This document shows, in pieces, positions 46,406 through 58,170 of a DNA stretch of 64,000 nt. The stretch lies in NCBI GenBank assembly GCA_942159475.1, contig OW804096.1, positions 89,445,784 through 89,509,783 of the forward strand, read 5' to 3'. The DNA comes from Sthenelais limicola (taxonomy: Eukaryota > Annelida > Polychaeta > Phyllodocida > Sigalionidae). How positions within the stretch are numbered: position 1 is the stretch's first letter; the number at the start of each line of letters is the position of its first letter. The notes under the pieces are model-generated. The model made no database searches, was not told the DNA's origin, and was given only the letters and a program-made list of their open reading frames with translations. Position numbers and translations under genes: made by a program.

Positions 46406-48612
46406 TCTACAGGTATGGTAATTATCGGGTTTAGGCACAGGACATGGTGGTGGATATTATGTTGTATTTACTTCATTCAAAAGTATTTTGGTCTTTTAAA
46501 TCATATATCCTTAAAACAGTTGTATGATTGTATTTTGCAGTGAAAAGGTCTTACATAAGGCCTCTTCATTATTCTCATTGAAAAATATTTTAAAAACAAT
46601 TTAAATGCAATCATGAGGCAATACCAGTGTTTAATAGTTAAGTTGTGACTGAATAATAACCATGACGGCTTTTCCCAATAGATACGTCCCCAGGAAAGTT
46701 TTGATAAGGCAGGTGCATTTTAAAAGTTAGGACGAAGCTATTCCAATATTTCATACTAGGTAGAAAATATAAATTAGAGAAAATCTTGTATCTTCTTTTA
46801 CATGGACTTCAGCGTCAAAGCTATTCCCATGTCTTTGAATTTTGCAGATAACAGAGTTTGCAACTTTTATCGATTTATGAATAAAGCTTTTAAATTCCTC
46901 CTCCTCTTAGCATGGCTTCTGGTATTAAGTGGTTTTAGATCAAGGTTCTCTGTTTTAGAAGCAGCCTAACAAGCCATATCTAGAAGTTTGTCACTCATGC
47001 AAGAACATGTGAAGATGAATCTCTTACCCTTGGATACAAAAAGACATCGAGTGTTTTTCTTCACTGTAAATAGTTCTTACTGCTCAATTTTAAAGTGATT
47101 GTAACGAGAGTTTATCTTATTTCGATTTTGGGCCTCAGTCATAAATTAAGTACGCAAAGTCTAGATGTGGCAGAATAGTCATCGTATTTAAATGTCATGT
47201 TTTGCATGTCAGCGAGTCTTTGACCTTATAAAGTAACTTTGTCTTTTCGGCTGCCTTTATTAATGCTATCTCAATTCATCAAAATTCCGATTACTATTGT
47301 TATGGCCTCACAGGTTCTCATTCAGATCCACTCCTACATCTAACCAGAATTTTACTCTTAAGCTGAGCTTACCCCCGAAAGAAAATGTTCTGAGATAACA
47401 TTATATGAAATACATGGCTCATCATCATGAGGGATATGGATTTTTCAGTGTTGATTTACCATAGAACCTATCTCACTTGTCAACCTGCCAATTCTTCCGT
47501 GCCTCACCCTCCATATCTTCATATTTCCAATTATTTATAAAGCCAATATGATCAAGCAGCACATAATTGGGTTTACAGATTCTTTTTGCACAGAGAATCT
47601 CAGTCGACAAAAAGAGATTTAATTATTTATATAACAATGTTCGAAAATGCTTTTTCCACAGAATGACATCTTGTAATGGCGTAACCCGTCATTAATGCTA
47701 ACTATTTCTGTATAGATATGTAACGTTACGGCTTGGTTTGGAAACATTTGTATTCAAATAAGTAAACAGTTGCCACCGCTATTGCCTACAATGTAGACCT
47801 GTAGCAACACTTTTTAATAAAGGTTTATTATGAGTATACATATATTTAACTGATAAGAAATAGATCCCTCGTTGCTTGGAGGATGATCTTTGACAAGTAA
47901 CTGTGCACATGGATGTAAAATACTCACAAAAGGCATAATATCTCAGCTCAAGGGTGAACCTTTTGCTGGTCTACTGATAAAGTGCCTTTACTGGTCTGTT
48001 GAAATTGGACATAGAGCATTTATAACTTTAAGATATATCCTTACAATCCACCATATAAGTCTTTGTGTATGGCATCTCACAGTTTTTCATAGGTTAAACT
48101 ATTCAACATCTTCATGCATCCATCTGCAATATCACTTTCAGATTCTCAACTGCTTCGACAGAATACTGGATGTCATAACTTGGAAAAGATTAAGATGGGT
48201 AATAAGGAGGAGGTGCAATAGAAAGTTTCAATGTATGCAATGCAATGCCTCGTGGTGATTGTTTAATACTTATTTTAGAACGGCGCCACTACTCCAATAA
48301 GGGACAATTAGATTCAATCACAACTCAACCACTAATCAGTTTTCGAGGAATGTCCGTTGACATTTTCAGCGGAGAACCATATCTATATATGTGTATTACA
48401 TAAATGATCAAGTGAAAAAGTGTCACCTAAAAACCTTTCAACAAAAAATTGGATATAATCACCCTGTATTACTCGACCATCAGGAGGACAGAATAAAGAT
48501 AAAAGCTGCATGACTTCGGTATCGTGTTGGATCTCTCCGCCTCCGACTTCATTCTTTATTCTACCCCCACCCCATCACGCTACAATCTCGTACCATAACT
48601 TGTGGTAGCCTA
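46406..48612. other. Gene-free stretch
   Basis: No gene recognised. A plus-strand frame of 122 codons at 47890-48258 is open but has no recognisable domain and looks like chance. Confidence 0.4.
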
Positions 48613-48789
48613 ATTGTTGGATTAGTTTGGTTTTTTTTAAAAGTTTTTATTCAGTCTATCAACAGATTCTTTCTTCATACGGGGTCGATCACACTATTTT
48701 ACATCGTACCCTCTCTTTTCCTGGACATTGGTATTTATTTAAACGCGAAGATTGAGAAATAAAAGAGAAAATATTAGCTTCATGTGCAT

Positions 48790-49300
48790 AGAAATGGTCT
48801 TTTTTGTTAATAAAATATGACATGTACAGAGAATGACTATTTGGTAACGTTCAAGGTTTGTGTACGGAGTATGACACTTTGGTAGCCAGTCAAGACAAAC
48901 TACTCTGATTTAAAATTTGTTGTCTAAAAGATTTATGTACCGGGAATGACTTCTTGGCAGCACGCAGGCTATACATTTGATATGACACTTTATCACCTTA
49001 AAAAAGGGGTTTTTAACATCGACATCGACGTTCCTACGACTAGCTTAAACCTATAATTCTCATATGTACTGAGGATGACTTTTTGGTAGCCGTCTTAAGA
49101 CATATATTAAAATTTGTTATCTAAAGGGCTTATGTACCGAGAATGACTTCCTGGCAGCATGAACAAGCTATACATTGGATATAATTTTTCTTTTCCTAAA
49201 GAGGGTTTTTACCATCTACAGCACCACTTCTACAACTATCATGAACCTATAATTCTCATATGTACTGAGAATGACCTTTTGGTTACCGTTTTTTAAGAAA
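48790..49300 (-). repeat. Repeated module in the LINE 3' UTR
   Basis: The plus-strand word TGTAC-GAGAATGAC followed by TTTTGGTAGCC recurs six times with variation (near 48831, 48869, 48937, 49066, 49134 and 49258). Pairs of these make a larger unit of about 198 bp that is present twice, starting with AAAATTTGTT-TCTAAA. It lies in what would be the 3' UTR of the minus-strand LINE. No copies are in the shorter 3' UTR of the LINE at 61.57 kb. Confidence 0.6.
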
Positions 49301-49513
49301 TATATTTCTATGTAACTTGGTTACGTATTATATACATTTCCAGGTTTAAGCCTGACTAGAATATTTTAAAATCTCAAACCTAACCTGAGAGGTGTTTGGA
49401 TTTTCTTGTCACCATTTTTATTACCTGAATATTTTGGCGAGGGAAAGTGTTATTTACATTGTGTTTTGAACTATATATTAAGAACTAAAAATGCAGAAAG
49501 GAGATCTTCTTAG

Positions 49514-50278
49514 CTAACTAGTTGATTCCCTCAGAATCTGCTCAAGTGTACGCCAAGGTAAGGATTGAGCTCTGTTTTTTTTGTACATCGACATACTTTT
49601 CACCTGGATTTCAACTCTAAATTTCAGTTCCAAGAGTACTAAGAGTCTGGAAATTTCTCCCATATGGAATAACTTGCGTCTATATATAAATGCTTTCACC
49701 TGTAGAAAAATCCAATTAATAATACTTACATTATTATTATTTTCGTCAATACCAAACAAGATTTCAATTGGCTTGATAATAACTCTTCCTGACGATTTTT
49801 TTCTAATAATAGGTTCTTTTTGCGTGTTTATATTAAGAAAGTCTGTTTCTATAATCCAATTAAAAAGATCTTCCCATACTTTTCTCGTTTTCTTACATGA
49901 AACAAAGAAATGACCAGGGTCGTCTCTATGGTTACAGAACTTACATATTGGAGACAAAATTATTTTGTTATGAAAAAGGTACTCATTACATGTTATTGCA
50001 TTGTGCAATAGTTTATACTGGAAAGATTGAATTCTGGTTTCTGAGCTTACTTTATAAACTCGAGAAAAGATCTGCTTCCAGTTTACATGCTCAAATTCTT
50101 GGTCAGACATATGTAGGTACATCTTCCATTTTTCAAACTTTTCGATGTTTAATTTCTTTTTCTCCACTATAGCCTGGTGTATTATTTTATGCGTACATTT
50201 TAGTATATCGAAGTCTTCATTCACAATATGAATTTCAATTTTATTATTGTCAGGAATTCCTGTGCTTGATCTGCACAT
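49514..50278 (-). pseudogene. Tx1/L1-like LINE ORF2 C-terminal fragment
   Basis: The 254 codons correspond to the region after the RT domain of an L1/Tx1-type ORF2. NWKQIFSRVYKV and QSFQYKLLHNAITCNEYL precede SPICKFCNHRDDPGHFFVSC, a CxxC...H....C zinc-binding motif (about residues 105-125), followed by KVWEDLFNWI. The equivalent protein at 61829-62515 shows the same blocks, so the two are one family. It is probably involved in nucleic-acid binding during target-primed reverse transcription. RT and endonuclease parts are absent because the insertion is truncated at about 50293. The frame itself is intact, hinting at a fairly recent insertion. Confidence 0.75.
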
Positions 50279-50307
50279 ATTTAACCATTCTCTATTGTTG
50301 GATTAGT

Positions 50308-50742
50308 AATTATGCCATTTAAATGATCGACCTTAGAACGGACCCATTCACAAATATCTTTAATAGCCGCAGTCTTCGTTCTGCCATTTAAATGATATTT
50401 AGAACGTTGATTGTTGGATTCATAATTCTGTCAAAATGGTATTAGGGATGCAAACAAAACGATGTATTTCAAGTAAAGATATGTGTAACAGTTTGCAAAT
50501 AAAAACGTTCATCAAATCAAATCAATTTGGATGATATACATGGACTTTAGATTTTGGCCACGTTAATTTGGTTCTGACGTCATACATATTTGGAATCGAT
50601 ATTGTTGGCTTTATTTATACATGACATTTCAAACTTTATAAATGGATATTATGGATCCGCGGATATCCTCGAATATATCTTGCCTATAGATCATGGTATT
50701 AAGTTTTTCTCTTTGCGCACATGCCTCTCGTAATTAATACTC
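50308..50742. other. Spacer between LINE and LTR element
   Basis: AT-rich with locally shuffled repeats: GCCATTTAAATGAT and TAGAACG each occur twice (50315-50415). No gene. Confidence 0.4.
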
Positions 50743-50746
50743 CCTG
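50743..50746. repeat. Target-site duplication, left copy (CCTG)
   Basis: CCTG directly abuts the left LTR and is repeated directly after the right LTR (54558-54561). A 4-bp duplication fits Ty3/Gypsy-type integration but other LTR groups are possible. Confidence 0.7.
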
Positions 50747-51190
50747 TGTAGTGAATTGTGGATCCTGCTAATTAGTACCGCACTAACTAACGAACATATC
50801 ACTAACTCAGGTTCTTGGTCCTTGCCAGCTATCAACCTTTATTACCATACACCAGCTCTGGAGGCCAGTACTGAGGGAGTACTGAACCTAACCAACACTA
50901 GCCCCACAGGGACTAGTCCATACATTATACATAACACAAATAGGGTGTCACAACACCATATGGTATACATACAAGTTACACAGTGAACATACATAACAGG
51001 GCAATACAGTAGTAATCAGCAATACAAAGCAACAGTGCATAAGATAGACATCTATGGGTCTAGAGAGAGAGTATAATACAAGCACTGTCCTGCACCCCAC
51101 CTGGTGGAATAGACTGTCACTGCACCAGGCACAGCTGTATATCAGAGCCAGGTAGCACAAAGGCTTGTAAGAACTGGCCTTTGTACCACA
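50747..51190 (-). mobile_element. Left LTR (3' LTR of the element), 444 bp
   Basis: Starts TGTAGTG and ends ACCACA on plus, so on the element's own (minus) strand it begins TGTGGTAC and ends CACTACA, the usual TG...CA form. It is identical to the right LTR except for one base (A at 51144 against G at 54511). A purine-rich tract (AAGGAAGGGGAGCAT, minus strand) directly precedes it, which marks it as the 3' LTR. Confidence 0.9.
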
Positions 51191-51206
51191 ATGCTCCCCT
51201 TCCTTA
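51191..51206 (-). other. Polypurine tract
   Basis: On the minus strand AAGGAAGGGGAGCAT abuts the 3' LTR, where plus-strand DNA synthesis is primed in LTR retrotransposons. Confidence 0.7.
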
Positions 51207-52915
51207 ATGTTTTAGGAGGGTACAACCGTACAAGGCACAAAGTGACTCACAATAAGTTTGAACAATGAAAATATATAAGTGATATGACAGTAAAGTATAC
51301 AGTAGAAAGACAGTAAAATCAGGAATCCATGCTGGATAATGTATATAAAGACATACACATACAATGCACATACAATACACGGTTGAGAAAAAAAAAATAT
51401 TCTCAATATAATCATAGGTGATAGAATATGCTGGAAAACATACAACATACGTGTCAGAGTCTATATAGTAGACAATATATCAGCTGCACACCAGTCCATG
51501 TAAATGAAGTAATAGAAAGTCCAGCAACATCCTGTTGATATGCAATGAAGTAGTAGTAGCACACTGTCTATTGAAGAATCCATGAAAATAGAAGACTCCA
51601 TGATATTGTAGCACTGAAGTAGTATACTGTCCAATCACAGTTCGACACAAGATAAGATCCACCATAATATACATCATAGGGTTGCAGGAACAAGGACCAA
51701 GACCGCATCCGTCCGGGTAGTCAACCGGGGTAGCTAGACGCTGGGGTACTAGCACTCCCACGCCGCCTTCGGAATGCAACCAATTTCTACTACCTGCTCA
51801 TTCTGGCTAGAGCTGCTTCCCCAGATGGATTAGTCGCTGCACCAAATTCCCAATTTCTATAATGAAAAACCCAGTTTCAAATCCAGTTTTAACTCAATGC
51901 TCATACTCTGTTAGAGGTATTTGCAACTACCCCAATGTGACCCGAGCAGCCACTTACTACCATCTAAGCTATAGCAATCGAGACATGCACTCATGTAGCT
52001 GTTCCTATCTTCTCTGCCGATAGGTCTATACATGCAAGGAAGAATGAATCACGTTGTACGCCGGACAAGTGAAAATCCCAATATCCATAACCAGAAGGGT
52101 CCACGTATAGGGTTTTCAGCACAACGCAGCATAATCATACTGAATCACACCAATGAAAAAATACCAGTACTTCTCGTTGTGTCTTTTTTTCATTTCCAAT
52201 ATCTGTAACACCATTTCACCAGTTTTGCCCGTAAACACTCTGAGCTCCGGCTGAGTTCTATACTAGCCAAAGTGAGTAGCCAAATTTTCCGGTTCCATGC
52301 AAAGCCTGGAAAAAATTCTTTTACTCGAGCAGTCCACAGTACACAATACCAGATCACACAACTTTCATCAGGAGATCCAGCAGAACCAACTCACACTGCC
52401 TGCAGTGCACACCATCCCAATTCCAATTCATCCGATTCAAAGGAATATTCATTCATCATCCGGATTATCAAAACCTGTTTGACCCTATTCCATCTGATTT
52501 CATTTCACAGAATATAATCCTTCACCATCAAACCATAAGTCAATACCTGTATAAATTGCTGTATACGTCTTCACGCACAGTGCTTAATACTGACTCGCTT
52601 TGCATAGGCTTATATACAATGGCATGTTCACGTTTCCTCCATAGTGAATTCACCAGATCAATCTGAATTGTACTCATCCATACCAAGTATACTGGAGTCC
52701 TATAACCTTGGCAACTTGCATATGTCGCACCACCAAACATTCACAATAACCAACCATTGACAGAACGATCTGTGCTTCCAAGACCCTCGGAGCTTTCCCA
52801 GTGGGCGTCCCCAAGCCATCCGAGGAACACCTCCTGCTCATCGCAAGTTGGCTTGATCATGCACCACCATTTTTAATACCACTCCAAACAACAAGCACAT
52901 TACATGACATTCCAT
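51207..52915 (-). other. Internal non-coding part of the LTR element
   Basis: No retroviral-type coding sequence is recognised. A minus-strand frame of 99 codons (51480-51779, starting MHSEGGVGVLVPQRLATP) is open but unassigned. The rest has stops in all frames. Confidence 0.45.
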
Positions 52916-52919
52916 CCAG

Positions 52920-53103
52920 GTCAACCCACTGCCATGCCAACGATAACCTGACATCCCAGGGCTCTCTGACCCTGTTGCCATGCCAACCAGGGGAGTCAAC
53001 CCGCTGCCATTATCAACGATACCTGACATCCCAGGGCGGTCTGACCCTGCTGCCATAACATCCCAGGGGAGTCAACCTGCTGCCATGCCATCGATACACA
53101 ACA
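52920..53103. repeat. 75-bp tandem repeat inside the LTR element
   Basis: Units beginning GTCAACCC-CTGCCAT start at 52920, 52994 and 53071, with ACATCCCAGGG inside each; about 2.4 diverged copies. Confidence 0.7.
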
Positions 53104-53342
53104 TCATGGGGCCTTAGTTCATTCGCTGCCATGTCAATGTAACCAGATTCAGAGTGACACATCCAAGGACTATCAACCGGAAAAATCTAGCAGAAAAACC
53201 AACTGGAAAACCAGTTAGAAATCCGGGTAGAAACCAGTAACAAATACTTCCACAAACCAGAAGGAAATCAACTGAAATTACAGCCAACATCAAGCTAGAA
53301 ACTCCACCAACATATAGCTGGAAATCCCACTGAAACCTATGT

Positions 53343-53515
53343 CAGAATGCCTCCAGAATGCTGCCAGATTCTGAGCCAGAATGCCACCGGATTCCGAGCC
53401 GGAATGCCACCGGAATGCATGCCAGAATGCCGCCGGAATGCACCCGTTTTCCTAGCCGGAATGCCGCCGGAATGCCACTGGAATGCCATGGGAATGCATC
53501 CGGATTGCACCCAGA
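53343..53515. repeat. 11-bp minisatellite inside the LTR element
   Basis: Degenerate copies of CGGAATGCCAC / CCAGAATGCC repeat through about 170 bases. On the minus strand the open frame shows HSGGIPAR words repeating, but this is simply the repeat being translated. Confidence 0.75.
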
Positions 53516-53640
53516 CATTCACTCAGAAGTTCTGCCAAACTCCGGCTTCAGTCCTCTAACCTGAGATTTAACTCAAGCAGATCCCACAACAACCTCTGGC
53601 TGCTTAGATTCAAATTTTGAAAACTCAAATCCAGCAACAA

Positions 53641-54012
53641 CTATGCAGGTGTTATAGGACTACTAAGAGTCAATTTCTGGTCACCCTTCATATACCACCA
53701 TTTCCTTGGATTACACCTGTTTGTAGTAGAAACATGGTATGGGCTGAAATACCAGGAGAGTACCACCAGAATGCTGCTTATACCAATGTACCCCCAGCTA
53801 GAGAAAATTGACTCCAGGTAAAAACCTCCACCTGAGTGGCAGTCCTCCTCCCAGCTGCAGCTGAGGATTTGGATCCACTCTTTTAGTGGGGTCCCTGGCC
53901 TGTCAATCCCAGCTTGAGGCATATGCCTTCCGGTTGCTCTCAAAGCAAATCCATGTCCAATACCAGTCACCACCAACACCAAGTCCAATCCAGGTATTTC
54001 AGAGCCAGACAA
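53641..54012 (-). other. Unassigned open frame near the element's 5' end
   Basis: A 123-codon frame lies about 100 bases after the 5' LTR, where gag would begin in an autonomous element. It lacks a zinc knuckle or other Gag hallmark and I do not recognise it. It may be a remnant or chance. Confidence 0.25.
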
Positions 54013-54091
54013 CTAGGGAAGTTGTCTCTCCTTCCTCACTAGAAGCATTACACTTACTATACTAGTGCCTTTCTCCAACCAACCAACAAGG

Positions 54092-54113
54092 ACCAACTGG
54101 CACGGCACCAAAT
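54092..54113 (-). other. Primer-binding site
   Basis: On the minus strand TTTGGTGCCGTGCCAGTTGG starts two bases after the 5' LTR end. The TGG matches the CCA tail of a tRNA and the following bases would pair with its acceptor stem. The tRNA species was not identified. Confidence 0.7.
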
Positions 54114-54557
54114 TGTAGTGAATTGTGGATCCTGCTAATTAGTACCGCACTAACTAACGAACATATCACTAACTCAGGTTCTTGGTCCTTGCCAGCTATC
54201 AACCTTTATTACCATACACCAGCTCTGGAGGCCAGTACTGAGGGAGTACTGAACCTAACCAACACTAGCCCCACAGGGACTAGTCCATACATTATACATA
54301 ACACAAATAGGGTGTCACAACACCATATGGTATACATACAAGTTACACAGTGAACATACATAACAGGGCAATACAGTAGTAATCAGCAATACAAAGCAAC
54401 AGTGCATAAGATAGACATCTATGGGTCTAGAGAGAGAGTATAATACAAGCACTGTCCTGCACCCCACCTGGTGGAATAGACTGTCACTGCACCAGGCACA
54501 GCTGTATATCGGAGCCAGGTAGCACAAAGGCTTGTAAGAACTGGCCTTTGTACCACA
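54114..54557 (-). mobile_element. Right LTR (5' LTR of the element), 444 bp
   Basis: Same length as the left LTR with a single mismatch (G at 54511). The primer-binding site lies next to its inner end, so this is the 5' LTR of a minus-strand element. CCTG follows at 54558-54561. Confidence 0.9.
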
Positions 54558-55015
54558 CCTGTATTGCTTTTAATAGGCATATTTAAATATTGCCGGTCAG
54601 TTTTAAATTAAAATAGGTCTACAGAATAAGAGAGACATCAGTATATAGAATATTTATTTTGGAACTCGTAAATACATTTTAAGCAATGTCTGGAAAATTA
54701 GATGAGAATATAATGTGAATCTGTAGCCATTAAACTATTTACATGTTAACCTGAAAGCACAGATAGTCTGGTGAGTAGAGTTCGGTGAAACTCCATCGAA
54801 ATTGAAAATGAAATTTAATCTTTAACAGGATGTGCCAGATCATACTTAAATTCGGTGGTAAGTAACAAATCCACTCTGCAATATGGTATGCTATATAATG
54901 TTATAATTATATGTATTGGCAGGATAATGGATATTGGAGACGGTTATTTTTAAAGTGCACTGACTCACCAAGACCTGTACACATGTTGGACGATGTAGAT
55001 AACGAACAGTTTGTC

Positions 55016-55240
55016 CATTTAAGGGTGGTCTCCACTGGCTGCGCTAAGCTCTGGGGTAAGCCTTGTGATGGTGTTCTGATGGTTCTGTAGGTGGAGAGGA
55101 GTGAGGAGGTCCTCCCTACATGGTTCACTGGCCACCTCGCCACTCCTCTCCACCTATAGAACCATCACAATAACATCGCAAGGCATACCAAAGAGCTTAC
55201 CGCAGAGCTTACCGCAACCAGTGGAGACCCCCTTTAAGGC
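55016..55240. mobile_element. Foldback element, about 225 bp
   Basis: The left arm (TTAAGGGTGGTCTCCACTGG... at 55019) and the right arm (...CCAGTGGAGACCCCCTTTAA ending near 55237) are inverted, with inner parts GTAGGTGGAGAGGAGTG and CACTCCTCTCCACCTAT also complementary. Arms are about 90-100 bp with scattered mismatches around a short centre. No coding capacity; a MITE or SINE-like foldback is likely. Confidence 0.65.
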
Positions 55241-55244
55241 ATGG

Positions 55245-58117
55245 ATAATATCAAGATTACAGGCTCTGCCATCCACCAAACTTTGAGAATTGCTAAAGCC
55301 TTGCTTGGCTAGGCTTTGGATTTTGGGTCATATCCCTCGTGTACCTAAGTTCTTACAAAAAGATCAGACGGATTAAGACTGAGATCTACTCCTTGTCATG
55401 GGACTGCTAGTGCAGGTGGTGTCCTAAGAAAAAATAAAGTATGGATCATCTATCTGGGTAACGGGCTTGCGCTTGGAAAACGGTCTAAAGGGTGCTTCAA
55501 TCCTCCCTGAAATGATTAATATAAGGTGCATTTCATTCCATATACTGTCTGGTTTTTTTGTTATTCCTCACAACCACAGGTTATCAATGGCATTGCTAAA
55601 ATAAGCATGTCACGTCTCAGCCTCTGGTCATGAACATTACTGGAGCGGATTTACAGATTTATACCATAATATACATCGAAAGGCTATTACACGCCGCCTT
55701 CTTCTGGCTATTAGCCTCCTTCACATCATCGAAGCAAGTAGCAATAAGAACCTATAAACATAATAAGCTCATGTTCTCTCAATATCGAGATGGCACGAGA
55801 GCAGGAACCAAATGGGAGAGTTGGTTCTCATCTTAACGTAGTCCGACAGCTATATTCCCGTCCTGTACTTAGCTCGGAGAGGATTCCGAAGGCACAAGAA
55901 GGTACCATTAAGAAGTAGCCGGAGCCAAGATAGGACGATTTATGATCGGAGTATGTCTTTATGTGGGGTGGCAAGTATATTGTTTGGCCATGCTTCTTTC
56001 CCAACAGCCTTTTTGGCTCGCAGGTCTTGGTGATCTACTTAACCTATCTCAGCGCATCTAAGCTTGATCATTTGCCATGTGACTGCTGGCGGGGAGATCT
56101 CATTGTTTACTGGGTGGATCATACACAGGTCATTAACGCGAGGAGCAACCATTGCCTTCCAGCTGGATGTGCAAGCAGTATATATATATAATTATAAATG
56201 ATCCCCGCATAAAAGAGTGGATCAATAATAGTTACTATAATACGTATACATACAGGCGCTTAAATGGCACCACTGCTCGACACGTAGAAGGCCGTTAGTC
56301 TGGCAAACTGAACCTGCTTTCCCATCAACAAGTGTATGCAGCTTTGAAAGATAAATACAGCAGTGGAACACTTTATCCCAGGGGAAACAATAACGAAGTG
56401 CTCCTAATCACGAATCTCTCATGGCTCTTACTAGTAAAAGCTCGTCCACTTTTTCGTTTTTCCAAATGGTCCTACTCCCACAGGACAACATTTCAATCTC
56501 ATCGGGAGACTCTAAAAGAAAATAGTCTGATCCGGTTTGCATCAGCTGGACCAAATTTGACAGCTCTGGTTCCAAGGGAAAACAAACTGCATTTCCTGGA
56601 TTGGCTCAGGTATCATATGGCACAATTGAACCCATTGGATTTTTAACCTTGCTTTGCTGATCGAGCCAAGAACCATTTTGATTAAGCGTTTTAATGTAAT
56701 TATTCCCAACTCGCTGACAGAGCAACCACAATTTCCATGTCATTTTCACACGTCTTAGATATAATGGAGTGTGGCATCGGAGGGGAGCGAATAGATTAAG
56801 CCACCTGGAATTGGTCAGGAACCAAAATTAGTTCTCCATTATTTACTATTACCTTTAACACTATGAGATAATCGTTGTTCAATTTCAGATCCGCAAATCG
56901 TTGTGCATTTTCAAATCAGATGTATCAACAAGGTACATTTTCATATCATGTCATAATTGCACATTTTAACATAGGCCTAGATCTGTCAGTACATCGCTTA
57001 GTCAATTCATGCTGATCCAGGACCATGGTTGTTTATTTTGTATGATTTTATTCTACTGATGAAGAATTCGGCTTCAACGTGACAGTGTTCTCACTAGAAA
57101 TTCTTTATTGTTTAAGTTTTTCTTTTTTCCTCTGGGGGGTCTTTTCATTTGTAGCCGGGAATGATTTGTGTCTGTCGCCCGGCCATCATTTTACACGCTT
57201 ATAAAGCTTCAGAAAATAAGTAGATGATGGATTAGTTCTCATTCGTTTCGGAGTGAATATTTTACCTAATAGAATGTGGGCAAATATCTCTGGCCCAACT
57301 TTCGATAGCCCGAAGGTAGATCTCCGAGGAAAGACTATTAAAAAGATTATAGAGGATGGGACCTGTCATAGTGCATCGGCGCGTTTCATATTTCAGTGAA
57401 ATCATGATCTACATGACTCGCTCCAGGCAAGTGGACCGCACAATTCGCCTTCTGGTAAGGCGGCACGATCACTTAGACCCGAGGGTATTTCAAGAGGAAA
57501 GCCCACTATTACTAGGAATCAGTTCTCCATTTCAGGGCACGAAGGTCTTCCAGAACGACCATTTGCTTCTATATGTTAGAGGCCAGTACGGTTTTTTGGG
57601 GCTGGAATGGAATAGGAAGGGATGGGATGGGTTTCTAACAGTAGCTGTATACGAGAAAATAAATCGACAGATTCATTACCTTTAAATTTCGAACATATTA
57701 TTGTCGGTATACGTTTGCAAGTTTTATCCCATGGGATATTTGTTTGCTAAGACCAGTTCCAACTTCTGGCTGGAAAAGGTAGAACTACCTCCCACAACTA
57801 TGCTTGACCACCGCTATAGTCAACAATAGATGTGTAATGGATTTGGACTTTACAACCATAGTCTCATTTATAAGGCGAACGATACTAATATAATAGTCTT
57901 TAAAATTCAAAATAAATGCCATTTTCTGAACAGTCATAAACACCAAGCGCTTTACAGTTTTGATTGAAATTTTGCTATTGTTATGGGAAACTTCCTTATT
58001 TAAGGGATTATTTGGGTTTTAGATGTTGGAAGAGCAACATATTGTTGAAAGGTCAACCAAATTCTCTACAATAATGCACTTGGTTTGTGTTGTTGTTTTT
58101 TAAAAAAGAGATAAAAA

Positions 58118-58120
<3 letters not shown>
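55245..58120. other. Gene-free stretch
   Basis: No recognised gene or RNA. Plus-strand frames of about 100 codons (56332-56646 and 57356-57685) have no domain I know and are probably chance. Confidence 0.4.

Positions 58121-58121
<1 letters not shown>

Positions 58122-58167
<46 letters not shown>
58122..58167. repeat. TA microsatellite
   Basis: An uninterrupted TA run of about 45 bases. Confidence 0.95.

Positions 58168-58169
<2 letters not shown>

Positions 58170-58170
<1 letters not shown>

Larger units (their letters stand above)
48627..50293 (-). mobile_element. 5'-truncated Tx1/L1-like LINE insertion
   Basis: The element reads right to left: a C-terminal ORF2 fragment (50278-49514), a 3' UTR of about 885 bp, and a 3' end TGAATAAAAACTTTTAAAA next to an A run (T run on plus, 48631-48638). 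The same terminal sequence ends the LINE at 61.57 kb. A perfect 14-bp word ATTGTTGGATTAGT lies on both sides (48613-48626 and 50294-50307), a plausible target-site duplication. A related word at 50410 weakens this a little. Confidence 0.65.
50747..54557 (-). mobile_element. Non-autonomous LTR retrotransposon, recently inserted
   Basis: Two 444-bp LTRs flank 2,923 bp of internal DNA. On the minus strand the internal part starts ATTTGGTGCCGTGCCAGTTG, which contains TGG at the 5' LTR boundary and looks like a tRNA primer-binding site, and ends with a polypurine tract AAGGAAGGGGAG. CCTG is duplicated outside. No gag, protease, RT, RNase H or integrase motif is found, so it must be moved in trans. 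The one-base LTR difference implies recent insertion. The interior is filled with short tandem repeats. It could be called a LARD-like or large TRIM-like element; the Ty3/Gypsy affinity is inferred from the TSD length and primer-site form only. Confidence 0.85.

Noticed and set aside
50308..50400. Minus-strand open stretch (CEWVRSKVDHLNGI) as LINE sequence upstream of the truncated copy
   Set aside because: It lies outside the candidate target duplication, is in a different frame, and shows no match to the equivalent part of the 61-64 kb LINE.
50756..50986. Plus-strand 76-codon frame repeated at 54123-54353
   Set aside because: Both copies lie in the LTRs and are identical only because the LTRs are; antisense to the element and with no domain.
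53347..53564. Overlapping plus-strand frames with Cys/Pro/Glu-rich repeats resembling a zinc-finger protein
   Set aside because: The periodicity comes from the 11-bp minisatellite; several frames are open at once, as expected of a repeat and not of a real domain.
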